Shown here in pieces: positions 11,301 through 26,800 of a stretch of DNA of 64,000 bases. The position numbers and the translations under genes were made by a program. Below the pieces are notes generated by a model. The model was not told where the DNA came from, did no database searches, and worked only from the letters and a program-made list of their open reading frames with translations. Origin of the DNA: Moringa oleifera (Eukaryota; Streptophyta; Magnoliopsida; Brassicales; Moringaceae); assembly GCA_021397835.1 (NCBI GenBank), contig JAJFZO010000234.1, positions 331,001-395,000 of the forward strand, read 5' to 3'. The number at the start of each line of letters is the position of its first letter. Position 1 is the stretch's first letter.

Positions 11301-11551
11301 TAATATTGAATTGCTCATTGAATTGGAATAAGTTCTGCTACGGATCACGAAATCTTAGCGATCTTTTCTTTCTTTATTTAATGAATGGGGAGTCCGCTTT
11401 GAAATCATCCGCCCTATGCCCCTCTAGTATATGCTTCAACAAGAATCACACAATCATCTGCCCTACGCACTTCCAGTCAATTCCATTCCACTTAATCGCT
11501 ATTTCATGGCCCCATATCTTTCCAGCTAAGTAATAGGAAACCTTTCTCTTA

Positions 11552-14500
11552 TTACATGAATCCAATTTTCATTTCATTCGAGAAAAGCTATCTTTTTCTT
11601 AATAATATCTTTATCATTTGATCCAATAGCGTTCCGTTAGATAAAAACAAATTTGATAAATATTAATAACTTTAGGATGGAGTATTAAAACGGAAAAATC
11701 TATTAGATAATGAACTATTGGTTCTAAGCCATCTCCGGCGATGAATCAATAATTCAAAGTGCATTTCTTGCGTATTCTTAATAAACTAGCGTTTATATAT
11801 AGATGTAAGAGGATCTATTTGGGAAGTAAGAAGCCCTTTTGACATCTTTTCATTTGCAAAGAATTCTCGATGTGAAAACACAAAGACAAATGGCTAATCT
11901 TTGAATAGAAAAAAGAGTGGATCCACAGAGTGCCAAATGAATTGGCTTATTCGAAAAAAGCCTTGTTCTTTGGAAGATCTATCTCGTGTCTGATACTGCA
12001 TGGTTCCACTTTTTAAGAACTCCAAATCATTCGCTTGAAGCTCATCCTTTTCATAATGAATGATTTGCTTGCCCTAAATTGACCTAGCCCAATAGGAAAA
12101 TCCTAATTCATTGGGCCTTTTGATATAATCAAATAGAAAGCCCCAAGGGCGCCATATTCTAGGAGCCTAAACTATATGATTGAATAAATCCTCCTCTATT
12201 TGTTACGATCGAGGACTCCTTCTGCTTCCCCTTCTTCAAACTCTGATTCGTATTTTTCATAAAGAAATCTCTGATCAATGATAAAAAAAGATCCATTTTG
12301 CATCATATATAAGGGATTCCTTGGTTCGGACCGAAGAAGTAATGTCACTCGATCATTATCAAACCGACTGCAATCTACTGCAATCTTTTTTTATCCGTGA
12401 GGATCCCACCAAAGTTCCTTCTACTTCTAATAGGCCATGAACTAGATCAGAATCATTCTCAACAAATCCATAAGAAGTGATCCCATTTTTTTCATCGGGT
12501 CTAGATAGAGACCAAAAGTCTTGAGCGACCAATTCAGTAGAACAACTCAAAAGATAAAGAAGTATCGTTAATTTCTTCATGCTCGTTCCAAGTTCAAAGT
12601 ACCATTTGTAATAATAAGAATCCCCTTCATTACATGATTTCTTCTTTATATAGATGGATATGGGATCTATGGGGCATTTACGTAGAAGTACATTTTGTGC
12701 AACAGCCCTTCCTATCTGATAGAAAAAAGATCCCATGATCTTGAACCGATCCTACCTGGGATCACAAATCCTAAGTTTTTCTATGAAGAGTAGATCTAAT
12801 TGTATTGGTGTTTATAATTGATTTCTTCTATGCAATACTAATCAATAGGGCCTTATTAGTAAGCGCTACAAGATCTCGTGCATTGGAACCCATGGTTATG
12901 GACTCGAATCCATTAGAATGGAACAGTGCTTTCGTTGTTGTGGAATAAGAAGCCTTCGTATCTTAATGCATGTATTTAATTTATTCGGGGCTATTAGAGC
13001 GAGATCCACTTTTTAAGGAATATGAGTTGAAGCAATAACAAGAATATTTCTTGTGGAACATCCTTCACAATCCCTAGAGAGAGAGTTCATTAATAAATCG
13101 AGGGATAAGTAATTCGACTCATTCACATCCAGACCATAAATGTTTGGAATCCATATTATGCAAAGAGACATTGCTTTTGCTAATTCGAATTAAAAAGTGA
13201 TACAAAATCAGTCTATTTTCAACATCACATCCATAGTTAGCGCATTCATCATAGTTAGAAGCTCCAGCTTCGTATAGAGTTCACGACCGATATCGTCACT
13301 ATCATCAATATTGTTACTAGCATCAATATCATCACTAGCATCAATATCATCACTATCATCAATATTGATATCATTAATAAAAAACTCTTTAGGCTTGTTA
13401 TCTAGAAACTTGTTCAGAAATACTATAATCAAAGGAACATACGAGTTTGTCGCTAGGTATTTAACCAAATAGGATTATCCAGTTGCTATAGAACCTATCA
13501 CTAAAATATCCCTAGAGGGGGATAAGAATAAGCAGAGCGAAAATGGTTTTCCATAAAACGCGAAATGAAAACTATTAGCCCCGCATGAAGTTTGTGAATA
13601 AGTGATTGTTTGATAATGAGAAAGGAATATCCATTTTTTTACTAAATAGGATGTATTGAACTCATAATTCATTAGATACTTTTTATGAATGTCAACTAAG
13701 TATTGTAAGTAAATTATTCCCGATTGTTCAATCATTTGATAACCAGAGTGATTCTTTGATAAATGATCACTATGAGTCAGACTTAATAGATTTGATCAAT
13801 TATTTTTTCTGCTGTTAATGTGGAGAACTGAACTAACAATTCTCTTTCTTTATCATCAATCGAATCATTGTTCGCGACCTAGGATTCTATTTTATCATCA
13901 GTCTAATCACCGCTCAAGTTTTTCCATTTTCTTATCAATGAATAGATCTCTTTACTTGTATGGTTTAGATATCTCGTATTTCTCTTAAAACTGATTCGAT
14001 TGATGGGATTTAGTATGATATTTATGAGATCAATCATATCCATGAAATTGATATTCAAATATTTCTTCTTATAACATATTGATTTGACCCAATAAACGGG
14101 ATCATCGCCCCATAGCATGTTATCGCTAGAACCCCGTATTTCTTCTAGGGAATCTCTTAATTGTTCTAGAGCAACTAGAAAGAGATTCTTTAACTAGAAA
14201 GAATTCAGTTCAGATGTAGGATACCTATCCAAAAGTTTTTGTAACTCAATCATGTATGATGAAATCATCAAAGATTTGACCCTTTCGAACTCTGTCTGTA
14301 ACTCATTATAGGCTTGAGAAACAAAGAAAAGATGTGTACGAATGAGATATCTATCAATAAAAAGAAGGAAAAGAATTGAATAGAGGAATTCTTGAACATT
14401 TGGCGATCTCAGATGTGTCGATGTCAATGGTGACTCATTATTTCAATGAATCTTTTCTTCGAACAGAAGAAGATTATGTAAACACCTACTTAAAATCTCA

Positions 14501-16537
14501 CTTATCAGATTCTATTGTGGAAGACACAATTTTTTTGAAGAATTTGCCATGATATATCTGATCCATGCATAATATTATGAAAAATGAATACAAATTTTTC
14601 ACTGCTACTTAGTATCGACAATAGGTCTGAAAATGTATCTAAAAATATCAAATTTAGATATTTGTACCTTGTCGAAGTAAGGAACCATGGCATATATATT
14701 TGGAATAGATTCCATTTTGAGAGAGTTAAAAAAGAACTATCTTGTTGAAAGGTTCTACCCATCTGCCCTTTCTTAACGCATTTCTTTAAACAAAGACTCC
14801 GTTTTTTCCTCCTTTCAAATGATAAATATTTCTCAAAACATGGAGTGTGAATCAAACCCATGTTTGAATTGAAATTGAGATATTGATGCAAGTTCTTCTC
14901 TTTTGAATCACATAGATTCATATCTGAAAGAGGTTGACAATAATTTCTTTCAAAATTGACGATTTGTCCCTCTGTTAGAGGTGTTCTAGAAATGTCTGCA
15001 ATCGAGTAAATAGCTCTTCGAAATAATGGATCGGATCAAATTATAAAATGGAAAGATTTGTACAATTTATAACTTTCATCGCCACTTTGTGGAAAATCCT
15101 TATATATAAATATGTTAGATACTAGTGACTCGATTGGTGAAGGTGAAATAGTATTTCTCTCTAAAAAAGCATGTTTTTTTACCACTACATAAAGAAAATA
15201 TTTTATTGCAAATGAACAAGATATTGAGGAATTGTCCATACGTAAAATCTGATTATTGAAACGGGCCTCTTTCACATAAAAGGGAATCTTTTGTTACAAT
15301 GAAGGCAGAAGTGATGTGGATTATTCAAGAATCAAAGTCAATTTGCTTTATAAAATGAAGATATAAATGAACTTCTAATAAATGGTTTCACGGGATTCAA
15401 GTGATTATTTTGATCATGGGATATCATTGAGAAATAGGAATTAGTATTATCGATCCTTGTTTACCAACCACACATTGTCTAACCAAATCCAATTCTCTCT
15501 TAATATGTTCCTAAAAAAATATGATTCATGTCGATTCTTCCCCTATCTAACGAAGAGATCTTGGTGAAATTGCCACATATGAAATTAAGCACAATTTTGC
15601 AAAGAGATAGCCCACTTGCTTCTCGAGAATAGATGGGAAACATGCTCAATATCATTTGATTGAATAGTTGACCTAGCTCCTTGTTGTTTGAAGAAACCTT
15701 CCACTTCAATTGGTATTTTTTCACGAAAAGCAAACATGAGATAACAAATCCCGTCCTTCACTAAGATTTAGAATAGCTGTTTTAAATTCAAGTTGATTAT
15801 GTTTTGCCTCTTACTCGGAGAAAGACAATCAAATTGTTCCCAATCATAGCCCTTGCGGATTGGATCATCCATATAATATACAAAAAAGAACTCCAAATAT
15901 TTGATATCTTTCTCTTTGAATGAGATATCAATTCCAGCGACGGTTTTATTAGATATTTTACAACTAGAATCCCTCTTTTTTTTCGATCTAGTTCCTCCAC
16001 CACCGCAAACTTCAATAGTTTTAGGCATGATACACTTTTTAGCTATTGGAAGAACCCAAGTACTCTATTTCGGATCTAGGAAACAACTCTCAGAGATCTT
16101 TTTTCCTTTTGGAAGATGCAGGAGCGAAATAATCAATCTATTGATATTGGAAGACCAAAAGATTATTCCAATGTATCATTTCTAGGTCCAATGGAATTTA
16201 TAGGTATAGGAAGAAGCCCTATCAAATAAAGATTTTTTCTTTTGACCATATTTCAATTATTAATATGATATATAAGGATCGCTACTACAAATAGTACTAC
16301 ACCCTTGATTGTGAAATATTGATTGCTTGTTGAACCTTGTGAATTGCGTGAAAGTAGGATACTCCAAATTCAAGGGTCGAAGAGTCTTATAAAATGTTCT
16401 TGGTGGAAAGAAATGTGAATAAAAGATCCCACTGAATTGCATAGGGTCCATGAATCTAAGAAACAGTAAGAATTCTTGATCTCTGTCAATATTTCTCTTA
16501 ATTCGAAAATCCAAGATTTGAATTGATATCCTTTCAT
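11552..16537 (-). pseudogene. ycf2: ycf2, shortened and full of stops
   Basis: Ycf2 is a very large FtsH-like protein of the plastid envelope, reported as part of an import motor. The start codon lies at 16,535-16,537 and the C-terminus MKIGFM with its stop at 11,552. At 4.99 kb it is far below the usual 6.8 kb or so. The main loss is near 15,450, where text from the first 350 or so residues ([11 protein letters not shown]) joins text normally hundreds of residues later (NSYFSMI). The open pieces at 16,260-16,514, 15,768-16,028, 14,505-14,921, 14,194-14,427, 13,475-13,735, 13,208-13,468 and 12,359-12,736 are successive parts of the one protein. The Walker A-like GSIGTGRS motif reads GSIATG followed by a stop. 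Confidence 0.95.
13285..13372 (-). repeat. DDIDAS-type short tandem repeat inside ycf2
   Basis: An acidic repeat of the form DDIDAS recurs several times in the ycf2 reading frame. Plastid ycf2 normally carries this microrepeat just after the ATPase-like motif, so it was inherited and is not new. Confidence 0.85.
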
Positions 16538-16625
16538 TGATTCCTCCTAAATTGCATTGATTTATGCTAAAGATTTCATTTCAATTGGAATTTGGTTATT
16601 CACCATGTATGAGGATCCCTGCTAA

Positions 16626-16699
16626 GCATCCATGGCTGAATGGTTAAAGTGCCCAACTCATAATTGACGAATTTGTAGGTTCAATTCCTGCTGGATGCA
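16626..16699 (+). tRNA. trnI-CAU: Plastid trnI-CAU, lightly mutated
   Basis: Seventy-four bases matching trnI-CAU with the CAT anticodon intact and only a few transitions. In plastids the anticodon C is modified to read AUA as isoleucine. It follows ycf2 in normal inverted-repeat order. About 145 bases of the trnI-rpl23 spacer follow before the join to LSC sequence. Confidence 0.93.
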
Positions 16700-16839
16700 T
16701 GCCAATGGGAACCTCCATTAAGTCTATTGGAATTGACTCTGTATCAATGGAATCTCATGATTTATACATAATGAATTAGTGTGGTATATTCATATCATAA
16801 CATATGAACTATAAGAACTATCATTCTTATTAAAACTAG

Positions 16840-16860
16840 AACTCATATTCTTTATTTTTT
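16840..16860. other. Junction: IR (trnI-CAU/rpl23 spacer) to LSC (upstream of trnR-UCU)
   Basis: Up to about 16,847 the sequence is the trnI-CAU to rpl23 spacer. After it comes the flank of trnR-UCU, which in plastomes lies tens of kb away. No rpl23 or rpl2 is present and no filler is evident. The breakpoint is good to about 15 bases. Confidence 0.8.
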
Positions 16861-16912
16861 TCGAACAAAAGATAGTAAAGTAAAAAAAATGCAAAAAAAA
16901 TCAAAATGAAAA

Positions 16913-16984
16913 GTGTCCATTGTCTAATGGATAGGACAGAGGTCTTTTAAACCTTTGGTAAAGGTTCAAATCCTATTGGACGTA
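16913..16984 (+). tRNA. trnR-UCU: Degenerate plastid trnR-UCU
   Basis: Seventy-two bases matching trnR-UCU. The anticodon TCT has become TTT by a C-to-T change. It is followed by atpA on the opposite strand, as in the large single-copy region. Confidence 0.92.
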
Positions 16985-17185
16985 ATTTATTTCCACATAT
17001 ATTTCTATGTTAAGAAAGAAATATTGAATGATTTGAATAAAAGATACTTACTTATGTTATATTGACTTACGTTATATATATTATATACTTATTTAATACT
17101 TAAAAACTTATATTATTAGTAAATAAAAATGAAATTAATTAAATTAAAGAATAAGGATTAAGAATGATCGATTTCTTTAATTTAT

Positions 17186-18709
17186 TTATAATTGTTCCTG
17201 AAGTAGAAAATGTTCTATTTGGTCTTGAATAGCTTCTGTCAAAATAACTTTTGCTTCCTTAGTGAATGTCTTGGTAGAGGATATGATTTCTTGGAACTGA
17301 GGTTTATTCATTTTTAAGTAAGTAGGTAACTCAATGAGAAATTTCCTTACCTATCCAAGTTCTAATAAATCAAGATAAGCATTCATTCCAGTACAAATGG
17401 TCATTATCTGTTCATCCACCATGAGAGGGGCTGATTGGAATTGTTTGAGTAACTCATGTAATCATCGACCTCTTGCCAATTGATTCTGAGTAGCTTTATC
17501 GAGATCAAAAGCAAATTGCACAAAGGCTTCTAATTTGGCAAATTGAGCCAACTCCAATTTTAATTTGCCAGCTACTTGTTTCATAGCTTTAATTTGAGCT
17601 ATAGATTCGACTCTAGAGACAAAAATACCTACATTAATAGCAAGTCTAATTCCAGCATTAAATAGATCGACGGATAAGAATATTTGTCCATCTGTAATGG
17701 AAATTACATTAGTAGGAATATAAGCTGAAATGTCTCCCCACTGGGTCTCAACTATTGGTAAAGCAGTCATAGTTCGTTCACCTAACTAAAAGCTTGATTT
17801 AGCGGCTTTTTCTAAAAGACATGAATGCAAATAAAAAACATCTCCTACATAAGCTTCATGACTAGGTGGTCTTCATAATAGAAGAGACATTTAGCGATAA
17901 GCTTGTGTTTGTTTGGAAGGATCATCATAAATGATTAAAGTGTGTCGTTCACAATACATAAAATATTCAGCCAAAACAGCTCCTGTATAAGGCACGAGAT
18001 ATTGTAATGTAACTGGAGAATTCGCCGTTTCAGCTACCACAATACTGCATTCCATCGCCTCCCTTTCTTGAAAAGTGTTCACTGCTTGAGCCACAGAAGA
18101 TGCTTTTTAACCAATAGCTATATAAACACATATTACATTTTGCCCTTGTTTATTAAGAATTGTATTTGTGGCTACTGCTGTTTTATCAGTCTATTTGTCT
18201 CCAATAATTAATTCTTGCTACCCATGTCCTATAAGGATCATCGAATCAATAGCAATAAGTCCTGTTTGAAAACGCGCATATACAGAATGTCTCAAAATAA
18301 TACATGGAGTGGGAGATTCAATTAACCAAGATTCAGAAGCTAAAATCTCACCTCGACCATTAATAGGTTTAGCCAGGACATTTATTGCGTGACCCAAATA
18401 AGCCTCTCTCACTGGTATCTAAGCATTTTTTCCTATTGCTTTGATAAAACTTCCCTCTTGTATCATCAAACCATCACCCATTAACGTAACACCAACATTA
18501 TTTGATTCTAAATTCATTGCACTGCCTATTGTACCCTTTTCAAATTCTACTAATTCACTTGCCATTACTTCATCAAGACCATAAATACAAGTGATGTCGT
18601 CGCCTACTTGAAGTACAATACCGATATTTACGATCTTTACTTCTTTATTATATTGCTCAATATATTCACGGATAATATTACTAATTTCGTCGGCTTTAAT
18701 TATTACCAT
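17186..18709 (-). pseudogene. atpA: atpA (ATP synthase CF1 alpha), nonsense-ridden
   Basis: Starts [11 protein letters not shown] at 18,709 and ends QEQL plus TAA at 17,186: 1,524 bases, exactly the usual 508 codons including the stop. No net frameshift, only point mutations. Alpha is the nucleotide-binding, non-catalytic subunit of CF1 at the thylakoid. The Walker A motif GDRQTGKT reads GDK-stop-TDKT, with Gln lost to TAG and Gly to Asp, both transitions. Stops split the frame into open pieces such as 18,419-18,709 and 17,462-17,770. First in the atpA-F-H-I cluster. Confidence 0.96.
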
Positions 18710-18769
18710 GAGTATTTCCTAATTCTTTTTTTGAAGCCAAAAAAATAATGCCCATAATAAAAATAAAGG

Positions 18770-20047
18770 ACTAATCAGTTTTTTCTGTCATCACCCCAAA
18801 CATACCAACATTAGCGTTAATGGTACATAAATGTAACTTCTTTCTCAAACAACTGTTCAAAGTTCCTATAGCTTCATGTAAAGCTTGTTAGAAAACCCGT
18901 TGTCAGACTTGATTAATCGCTCTTTGTTGTTAAAAAAAAAAATGGCTTCATTTATGTAATTTTCTAATTGTTCTAACGTCTTATAAGTTGAATTAATCAA
19001 ATTCGATTTTTCTCATTCTATCTTAGAGTATCCATTCACTTGAAACTGATTTGCCTCTATTTTCACTTTGTTTAAGCGAGCCTGGGCTTTTTCTAACTGT
19101 GCAATGCCCCCTCCCCCCCCCCCGCTTGAAGCTCTTATGAATTACTAATAGTATTCAAGATCCTTTGTTTTCGATTATCTAATAAATCACTTGATGAAAG
19201 TGGATTATCTTTACATTCATTTCAAAAAATTCCATGATCCCTTCCCGAACCAAGCACAAATCTTTCGATTCATTTGGCTCTCTCGCTCAATTGCTTTAAT
19301 CACTTATACTTATGGGGGGATTAATTCACATATCATTTTTTTTTTTAATGTAATGAGCCTATCTTCTCTGTCTCTTCTCTATTCATATTCAAAAAAAGAT
19401 ATCGAGGATGATCACCAATCTAAGACCAGAATATTCGAAGGATTCTTTTGATCAACCAAAAATATATAATTGTCAGCAAAGTTGTTTTTTTTTTTTTCAA
19501 ATCCAAAGAATTCTTCTTACTTTATACGTAGGTCATCAATTCAACATTAAAAAAAAGGTTTTGAAATACCCATTTTTCCATTTCTAATAAAAATAGAGGG
19601 CTCAAATTATTTTATCAACATGAGTGTTTTATATCTAAAAAAATTCTAACTATTCATTTTGAAAATATTTTTATTTTAACTATTGTAGTAGAAAGAGTAC
19701 CATGCTACATCTGGACTTCAAAGGGTTTAGCTTTAACCATGTTAATGATCCCAGATTTTTGGTTGATAGAAAATCAAAGTAAAGTAGATTTACCATTGAA
19801 TCACGAAATGCCATGGTTCTTAAATATGATTTTAAAAATTTATTCAAAGTAATTTGTGGGATCGTGCACCTCCTAGTTCTAAAGTGCAACTGGGTGGATC
19901 CAGCATATTCTTGAAATAAATAACTCGCACACACTTCCTTTCCAAGAAAGATCAATACACCAAGCACTACACTTAGATTTATTGGATTTATTGCTAAAAT
20001 AGCGGTATTAAATCCAAGGAAAGGAAAGAATCGGTTACATTTTTCAT
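18770..20047 (-). pseudogene. atpF: atpF (ATP synthase CF0 b), two exons, decayed
   Basis: Subunit b (CF0-I) is the peripheral stalk of plastid ATP synthase. Exon 1 (19,935-20,047) starts MKNVTDSF, then lacks about 28 bases that code for HWPSAGSFG, and ends [10 protein letters not shown] before a GTGTG intron start. Exon 2 (18,770 to about 19,193) ends GVMTEKTD plus TAG. Exon 2 has several stops and a poly-C stretch at 19,113-19,123. The intron between, 19,194-19,934, holds AT-rich sequence only. The open frame 19,680-19,967 is exon 1 reading into the intron. Confidence 0.93.
19113..19123. repeat. 11-base poly-C run in atpF exon 2
   Basis: An uninterrupted run of 11 C, preceded by CCCCCT. 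It is out of keeping with AT-rich surroundings and breaks the atpF frame. Probably slippage after insertion. Confidence 0.8.
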
Positions 20048-21966
<1,919 letters not shown>

Positions 21967-22709
21967 TCAATGATGACCCTCCATAGATTCCCCTATATAA
22001 GCCACACATAAAGTTGCAAAAATGATAGCTTGAATGCCGCTTGTAAATAATCCAAGGAACATCACAGGTATAGGAACCACTAAAGGTACTAAAGAAACAA
22101 GAACAAGAACTACAAATTCATCGGCTAATATATTTTTGAAAATTTGAAAACTAAGTGATAAGGGTTTTGTGAAATCTTCTAAGATGTTAATGGGTAAAAG
22201 AATTAGAGTTGGTTGGATGTATTTACTGAAATATCCTAATCCTTTTTTGGTAAGACCTGCATAGAAATATGCTACTGACGTGAGTAAAGCTAAAGCAACA
22301 GTAGTATTTATATCATTTGTAGGTGCGACTAACTCCCATGAGGTAACTGTATGATTTTCCAAGGTAAAAGCGCACTTGACTAGTTAAAAACAAAAATAAA
22401 TAGAAACATAGTTCCAATAAAGGGAACAGATGGACCATATTCTTCTCCAACTTGAGTCTTACTCACATCTCAAATGAATTCAAGAACATATTCAAAGAAA
22501 TTTTGGCCATCCATTGGAATGGTTTGTGGATCCCGAGCCGCTATAACGGCGGAACCTAATAAGATAGCAATTACAACCCAACAAGTAATAAGTACTTGAG
22601 TATGGACTTGTAAAACTCCTATTTGCCAATAGAAATGTTGGCCTACCTCTACATTAGATAGATGGTATAACCCTTTTAGTGTGTTAATGGAACATGATAT
22701 AGCATTCAT
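21967..22709 (-). pseudogene. atpI: atpI (ATP synthase CF0 a), left copy
   Basis: Subunit a (CF0-IV) forms the proton half-channels next to the c ring. It starts [15 protein letters not shown] at 22,709 and ends [10 protein letters not shown] plus stop at 21,967: 743 bases against 744. The frame breaks in the middle, roughly 22,380-22,470, around the loop after the first membrane part. The C-terminal helices from [13 protein letters not shown] onward stay readable. The right arm keeps only its last 24 codons (47,403-47,475). Confidence 0.95.
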
Positions 22710-22900
22710 ATTGCCGTTTGACAGAAATAAGAACTTTAAATTATTTTGATTCAACCATCTCTCTTTTTTAACTTAGCTACTTGAATTGTATATTTTGGTT
22801 TTGGATACGAATTAAACTAATCACTAATATCCATAGTTATTTTTATCTCTTTTTCTTTTGTGCGGTTTAGAAGTAATAACCAATTCCATAAATCTTATTA

Positions 22901-23614
22901 TTAATCAAGGATTTTGTATATAACCTGAACGACCCTCATAATCGTAAATACTAATTTGTTAAGAATTAATCGTATTGAAGCTATAGCGTCATCATTTGCT
23001 GGAATTGAAATATCTACGAGATTGGGATCATAGTCTGTATTGATTAAAGAAATTGTTGGAATTCCTAAAGTGATACATTCTCGAAGAGCCATATATTCTT
23101 CTTACTGATAGATAAAGATTACAATATTAGGTAACCTCGTCATGTATTTAATCCTGCCTAGATATGTTTGCAAGTGAGATTATTGTCTCTTCAACACAAC
23201 TGCATCTCTTTTCAAAAGATGGTTGAGCCTCCCTGTCTTTGGTTCTATTCTCAAGTCTCTAAACTTATGAAGTCTTGTTTTTGTAATGGACCAATTTGTT
23301 AACATACCACCGAGCCATTTTTTATTAACATAATGACACCGAGTCCTTATTGCAGCTCGTACCACTAAATCAACTGCTTTATTTTTGGTCCCAACAATTA
23401 AGAATTATTTTCCCCTACATGCTGCATCAAACACTAAATCACAAGCCTCTGATAAGAAACGAGCAATTCTAGTCATATATGTAATATGATATCCTTTACG
23501 CTTTATAGAGATATAAGGTGCCATTCTAGGATTCCGTTTCCTAGTACCATGACTAAAATGAACTCCTACTTCCGTCATCTTTTCCAAATTGATGTTCCAA
23601 TATCTTTTTCCCAT
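22901..23614 (-). pseudogene. rps2: rps2 (ribosomal protein uS2), decayed
   Basis: Starts [13 protein letters not shown] (normally [13 protein letters not shown]) at 23,614; the last frame ends at 22,901, for 714 bases against about 711. uS2 belongs to the plastid small ribosomal subunit. Stops and indels near 23,400 and 23,100-23,180 divide it into three open parts, and the last residues are frameshifted (native tail YIRNP). It stands between atpI and rpoC2 as in plastomes. It has no counterpart in the right arm because of the deletion at about 47,402. Confidence 0.94.
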
Positions 23615-23843
23615 TTCTCCTCACACTTCCACTTTTTTTTTTTGAAAAGAAAAGGAGAAAAGAGGTACCTTGAAATAAATAATTATTCGGATGGAACCTT
23701 CTGTTCTATCGGAGATTGACCATTTATACACGATCCAAGCCATTACTTTTTCTTTGTTATTATCTTTATTACTATTAACAAATTAACAAATCAAATGACT
23801 ATAGTAAATAACAAATAGCTAAGTTGAAAACATAAATCCACTC

Positions 23844-26800
23844 TTAGGAATCATCAAATCCTATAAAAGATCGTTTAGATGCACTATGTAAATTCTTTGC
23901 AATGCAAGAGTCAAATAATTCTCTATGGTGGAAGAAAATATCTCTCATTTCCCCCCAAATATATATAAATTCTTTTTTTTTGTTTCTAAAAGAATGTTGG
24001 GTCTTGAACAGTGCATTAATACTTTGAATTCGATACTCGCATGGATCATCCCTCATAAAACAATGTTCTCTTTCAGGCCTTTCAACCAATTGATATGACC
24101 TCAAAAAGTAGCTTTTCCTAAAACTCGAGCGGTTTCTTGAAAACTTGCTTCAGGTATAAAACTTTGAGTATTCAGATATGCTCTCGTTATTCCTAAAAAG
24201 ATGGCTCGATAATAGATTGCTTCTTCTAAAGCACGTCCCATTCGCTCTGCTCATAACAATCCAATCAGTTCTCTAGGTAAAAAATCATTAGACATTCCCT
24301 CTTCTGAAACCAAGACTTTTGATGTTATTTGACGGACAATAATTTTTATATGCCTATTATGGATCTGCACCCTCTGGGATTGATAAACCTTTTGGATCTT
24401 ATTAACCAAAGAGATACGACTTTGCACTATAGTTAGCTCAACACCAATCAAGAATCTCTAAGGAATTCAGAGAATTCCTGTTATAAGCTTGTTCCAACCC
24501 TCAACTCTCTTTTCTAGGTTCATCAATATTGAATCAATTGAACGTACTTCTAACACTTGTTCCACGTTTGGAAGACCTGTGTTATATCACTAAATCTCGA
24601 TTTTTCATATATAAATGTAACTAACGTATCTCCTTTAGAAAGGATTTCTCCATAATGCCCATGAACAATTGCTCATGGAGTAGCCAAATAAGGCTTAGCT
24701 GGTTTTATTACTACAGAGTCAATTTGAAGAATTAAAATTTGACTCGATTTTAAGTGCGGTTTGTTTTTGGCTATGCATACACTTTCGCAAATAAATTGCC
24801 CAAGACTAATTATTATGGACATTTTTTCACAATAATTATGATGATAACATTGATGGAGAAAATACCAATTCAAATTGAATGGATTTAAAACGATGTTACC
24901 CCATCGATGGGGATTATAAATCCTCCCATTTTCATCCATTAAGTAATATTTAATTACTTGAAAAATATGTTTTAAATTGTCAAGTTGAAAATATTTTGTT
25001 ACCAAGATTTGATTATGAGTTATTAAACAGTTATGAATTAAAATTCATAATTTGAATGGTTGTTCCTAAAGGGCCTAATGAATTTTTAATTGTAATTAGA
25101 GGATTCTTTTTAATTTTAATTGATTCCTTTATCATATTGTGATATTTTACATGGTTGAAGGAACCTATTCGAAAACAATCAGATGATGACAAAATTATCA
25201 AAGATTGGCATTCCTTATTTCTATTCAACGACGTGCGAATAGTTCCGTGATTTTGGCTAAGTTATTGTTGAATCCTTGCCTTGGAGTAAATGGAATAACA
25301 CGGATTGATACGATCTGACCCATTATCAGAGATCAATCTTAAACCTGATGGATCATTCCTTTTTTTGACATACGAAATATGGGGTTTCACTAAGTTGATT
25401 CTTAGGAAATCTCGAATAGATCATTTGTACTCACTTCAACAAAGAAAGCACAGACCTCTTCAACGGAAGAACTTTTATTGTCTTGGTCCCAATTCAAGAC
25501 CAAACAAGTTCGAGCCAAATGAATACTTGTATCAAAAAGTCCCCGAGCCGGTTTGCCATTTCCATAAAGGATATAATTGATAACTCAAAATTGCATATTA
25601 TCCTTTTCGCAAAATATATCATGTGGAAAGAATGTTTCTAAGTTTATACCGTCTGCTATCTCCTATGTGGCTACTAGTCGTACAAAAACAAAATACTTTT
25701 TCTTTGTAGGTGTGATCCGTTGGACATAGATCCAATTTTTCAATTTTTTTGATACCTTAGAGTTTGTTTTTTGCCTTCTTAGTGGTATCAAGATGCCATT
25801 GTTTTGGAATATCTTATCTATCTTTCCCGAAAAATAGATATCTCTAAAAAAAGATTTTAAGTTCAATACTTTTTTTTTTCTCCACTTGGACCAATCCACC
25901 TACTTGGCTTCTTGTATTTACAGTGATTCATGTATCTACTCCAATGACACTATTGTTCCGTACCATTATGGAAAAAGATTAGCGTAAAATGTGCACTTCC
26001 TTGGGAATGAGAAGAAAAAAATGATCGACCTTTATTTGGTATTTTGTCTTAAACTTTTTGACTCCTCAATACTTAATCACATCCTCTTTTTTTATGATTG
26101 AATAGGCCTCTCTAGTCCTATATTTAAGAATTTTTGAGCTCTTTCTTTTATATTGAGGATCGTCAAAAAAAAAGTAAGAATACTATTTCTACAGAAAATA
26201 CCATTTATGGGTATTTCAATGGAGATACCTGAACGTGGCATTAGTTCTTTCTCTTGTTCTTGAACCGATTGGAATGGAATGATAAATCGATTTCTTCACC
26301 TCTTTGCTAATAAATCTGAATTCTCATGAAGAATAGCAAAACTTATGAGATTACAATGACCAGTACCTATGATTCGATTATATTCTAAATAATCAGGAAT
26401 CTCACATTTTTTTTATCAGAAAAATCCAAACTAAAGAATTTGTGTCTCAATTAATCATTATTCACTGAGAGGCTAGAAATATACTTTTGTTTGACAAAAA
26501 GAGAATGAATATTCATTTGATCTTGATCCTTGTGGAGCAAAAAAGGAACTAGACTATATCTGCATGAACTTCCTGATAATATCCATAAATGGCTTGTTTT
26601 TGGTAAGAGAAGAACATTACTATATGTAAATTCAAGTGCATGGTACACATCGGTACTCCAATGTATTTCTCCCTTTGAGTCAAAATAAATATGTTTTCGA
26701 ACCCTCTCTTTAAAATTAAAGGTGTATGTTCCCGCACGAATCACAATAATCACTTGCTCTTATTTTACATATTGATCATTTTGAACTAAAAGAAAACTTT

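Noticed and set aside
13285..13372. Short repeat array as a CRISPR or novel element
   Set aside because: It is the DDIDAS microrepeat native to ycf2, with no regular spacers.
12359..16514. Several medium-length minus-strand frames as separate new genes
   Set aside because: They are consecutive pieces of ycf2, split by stops and frameshifts.
16700..16850. rpl23 gene after trnI-CAU
   Set aside because: Only the trnI-rpl23 spacer is present; no rpl23 codons could be found before the LSC join.
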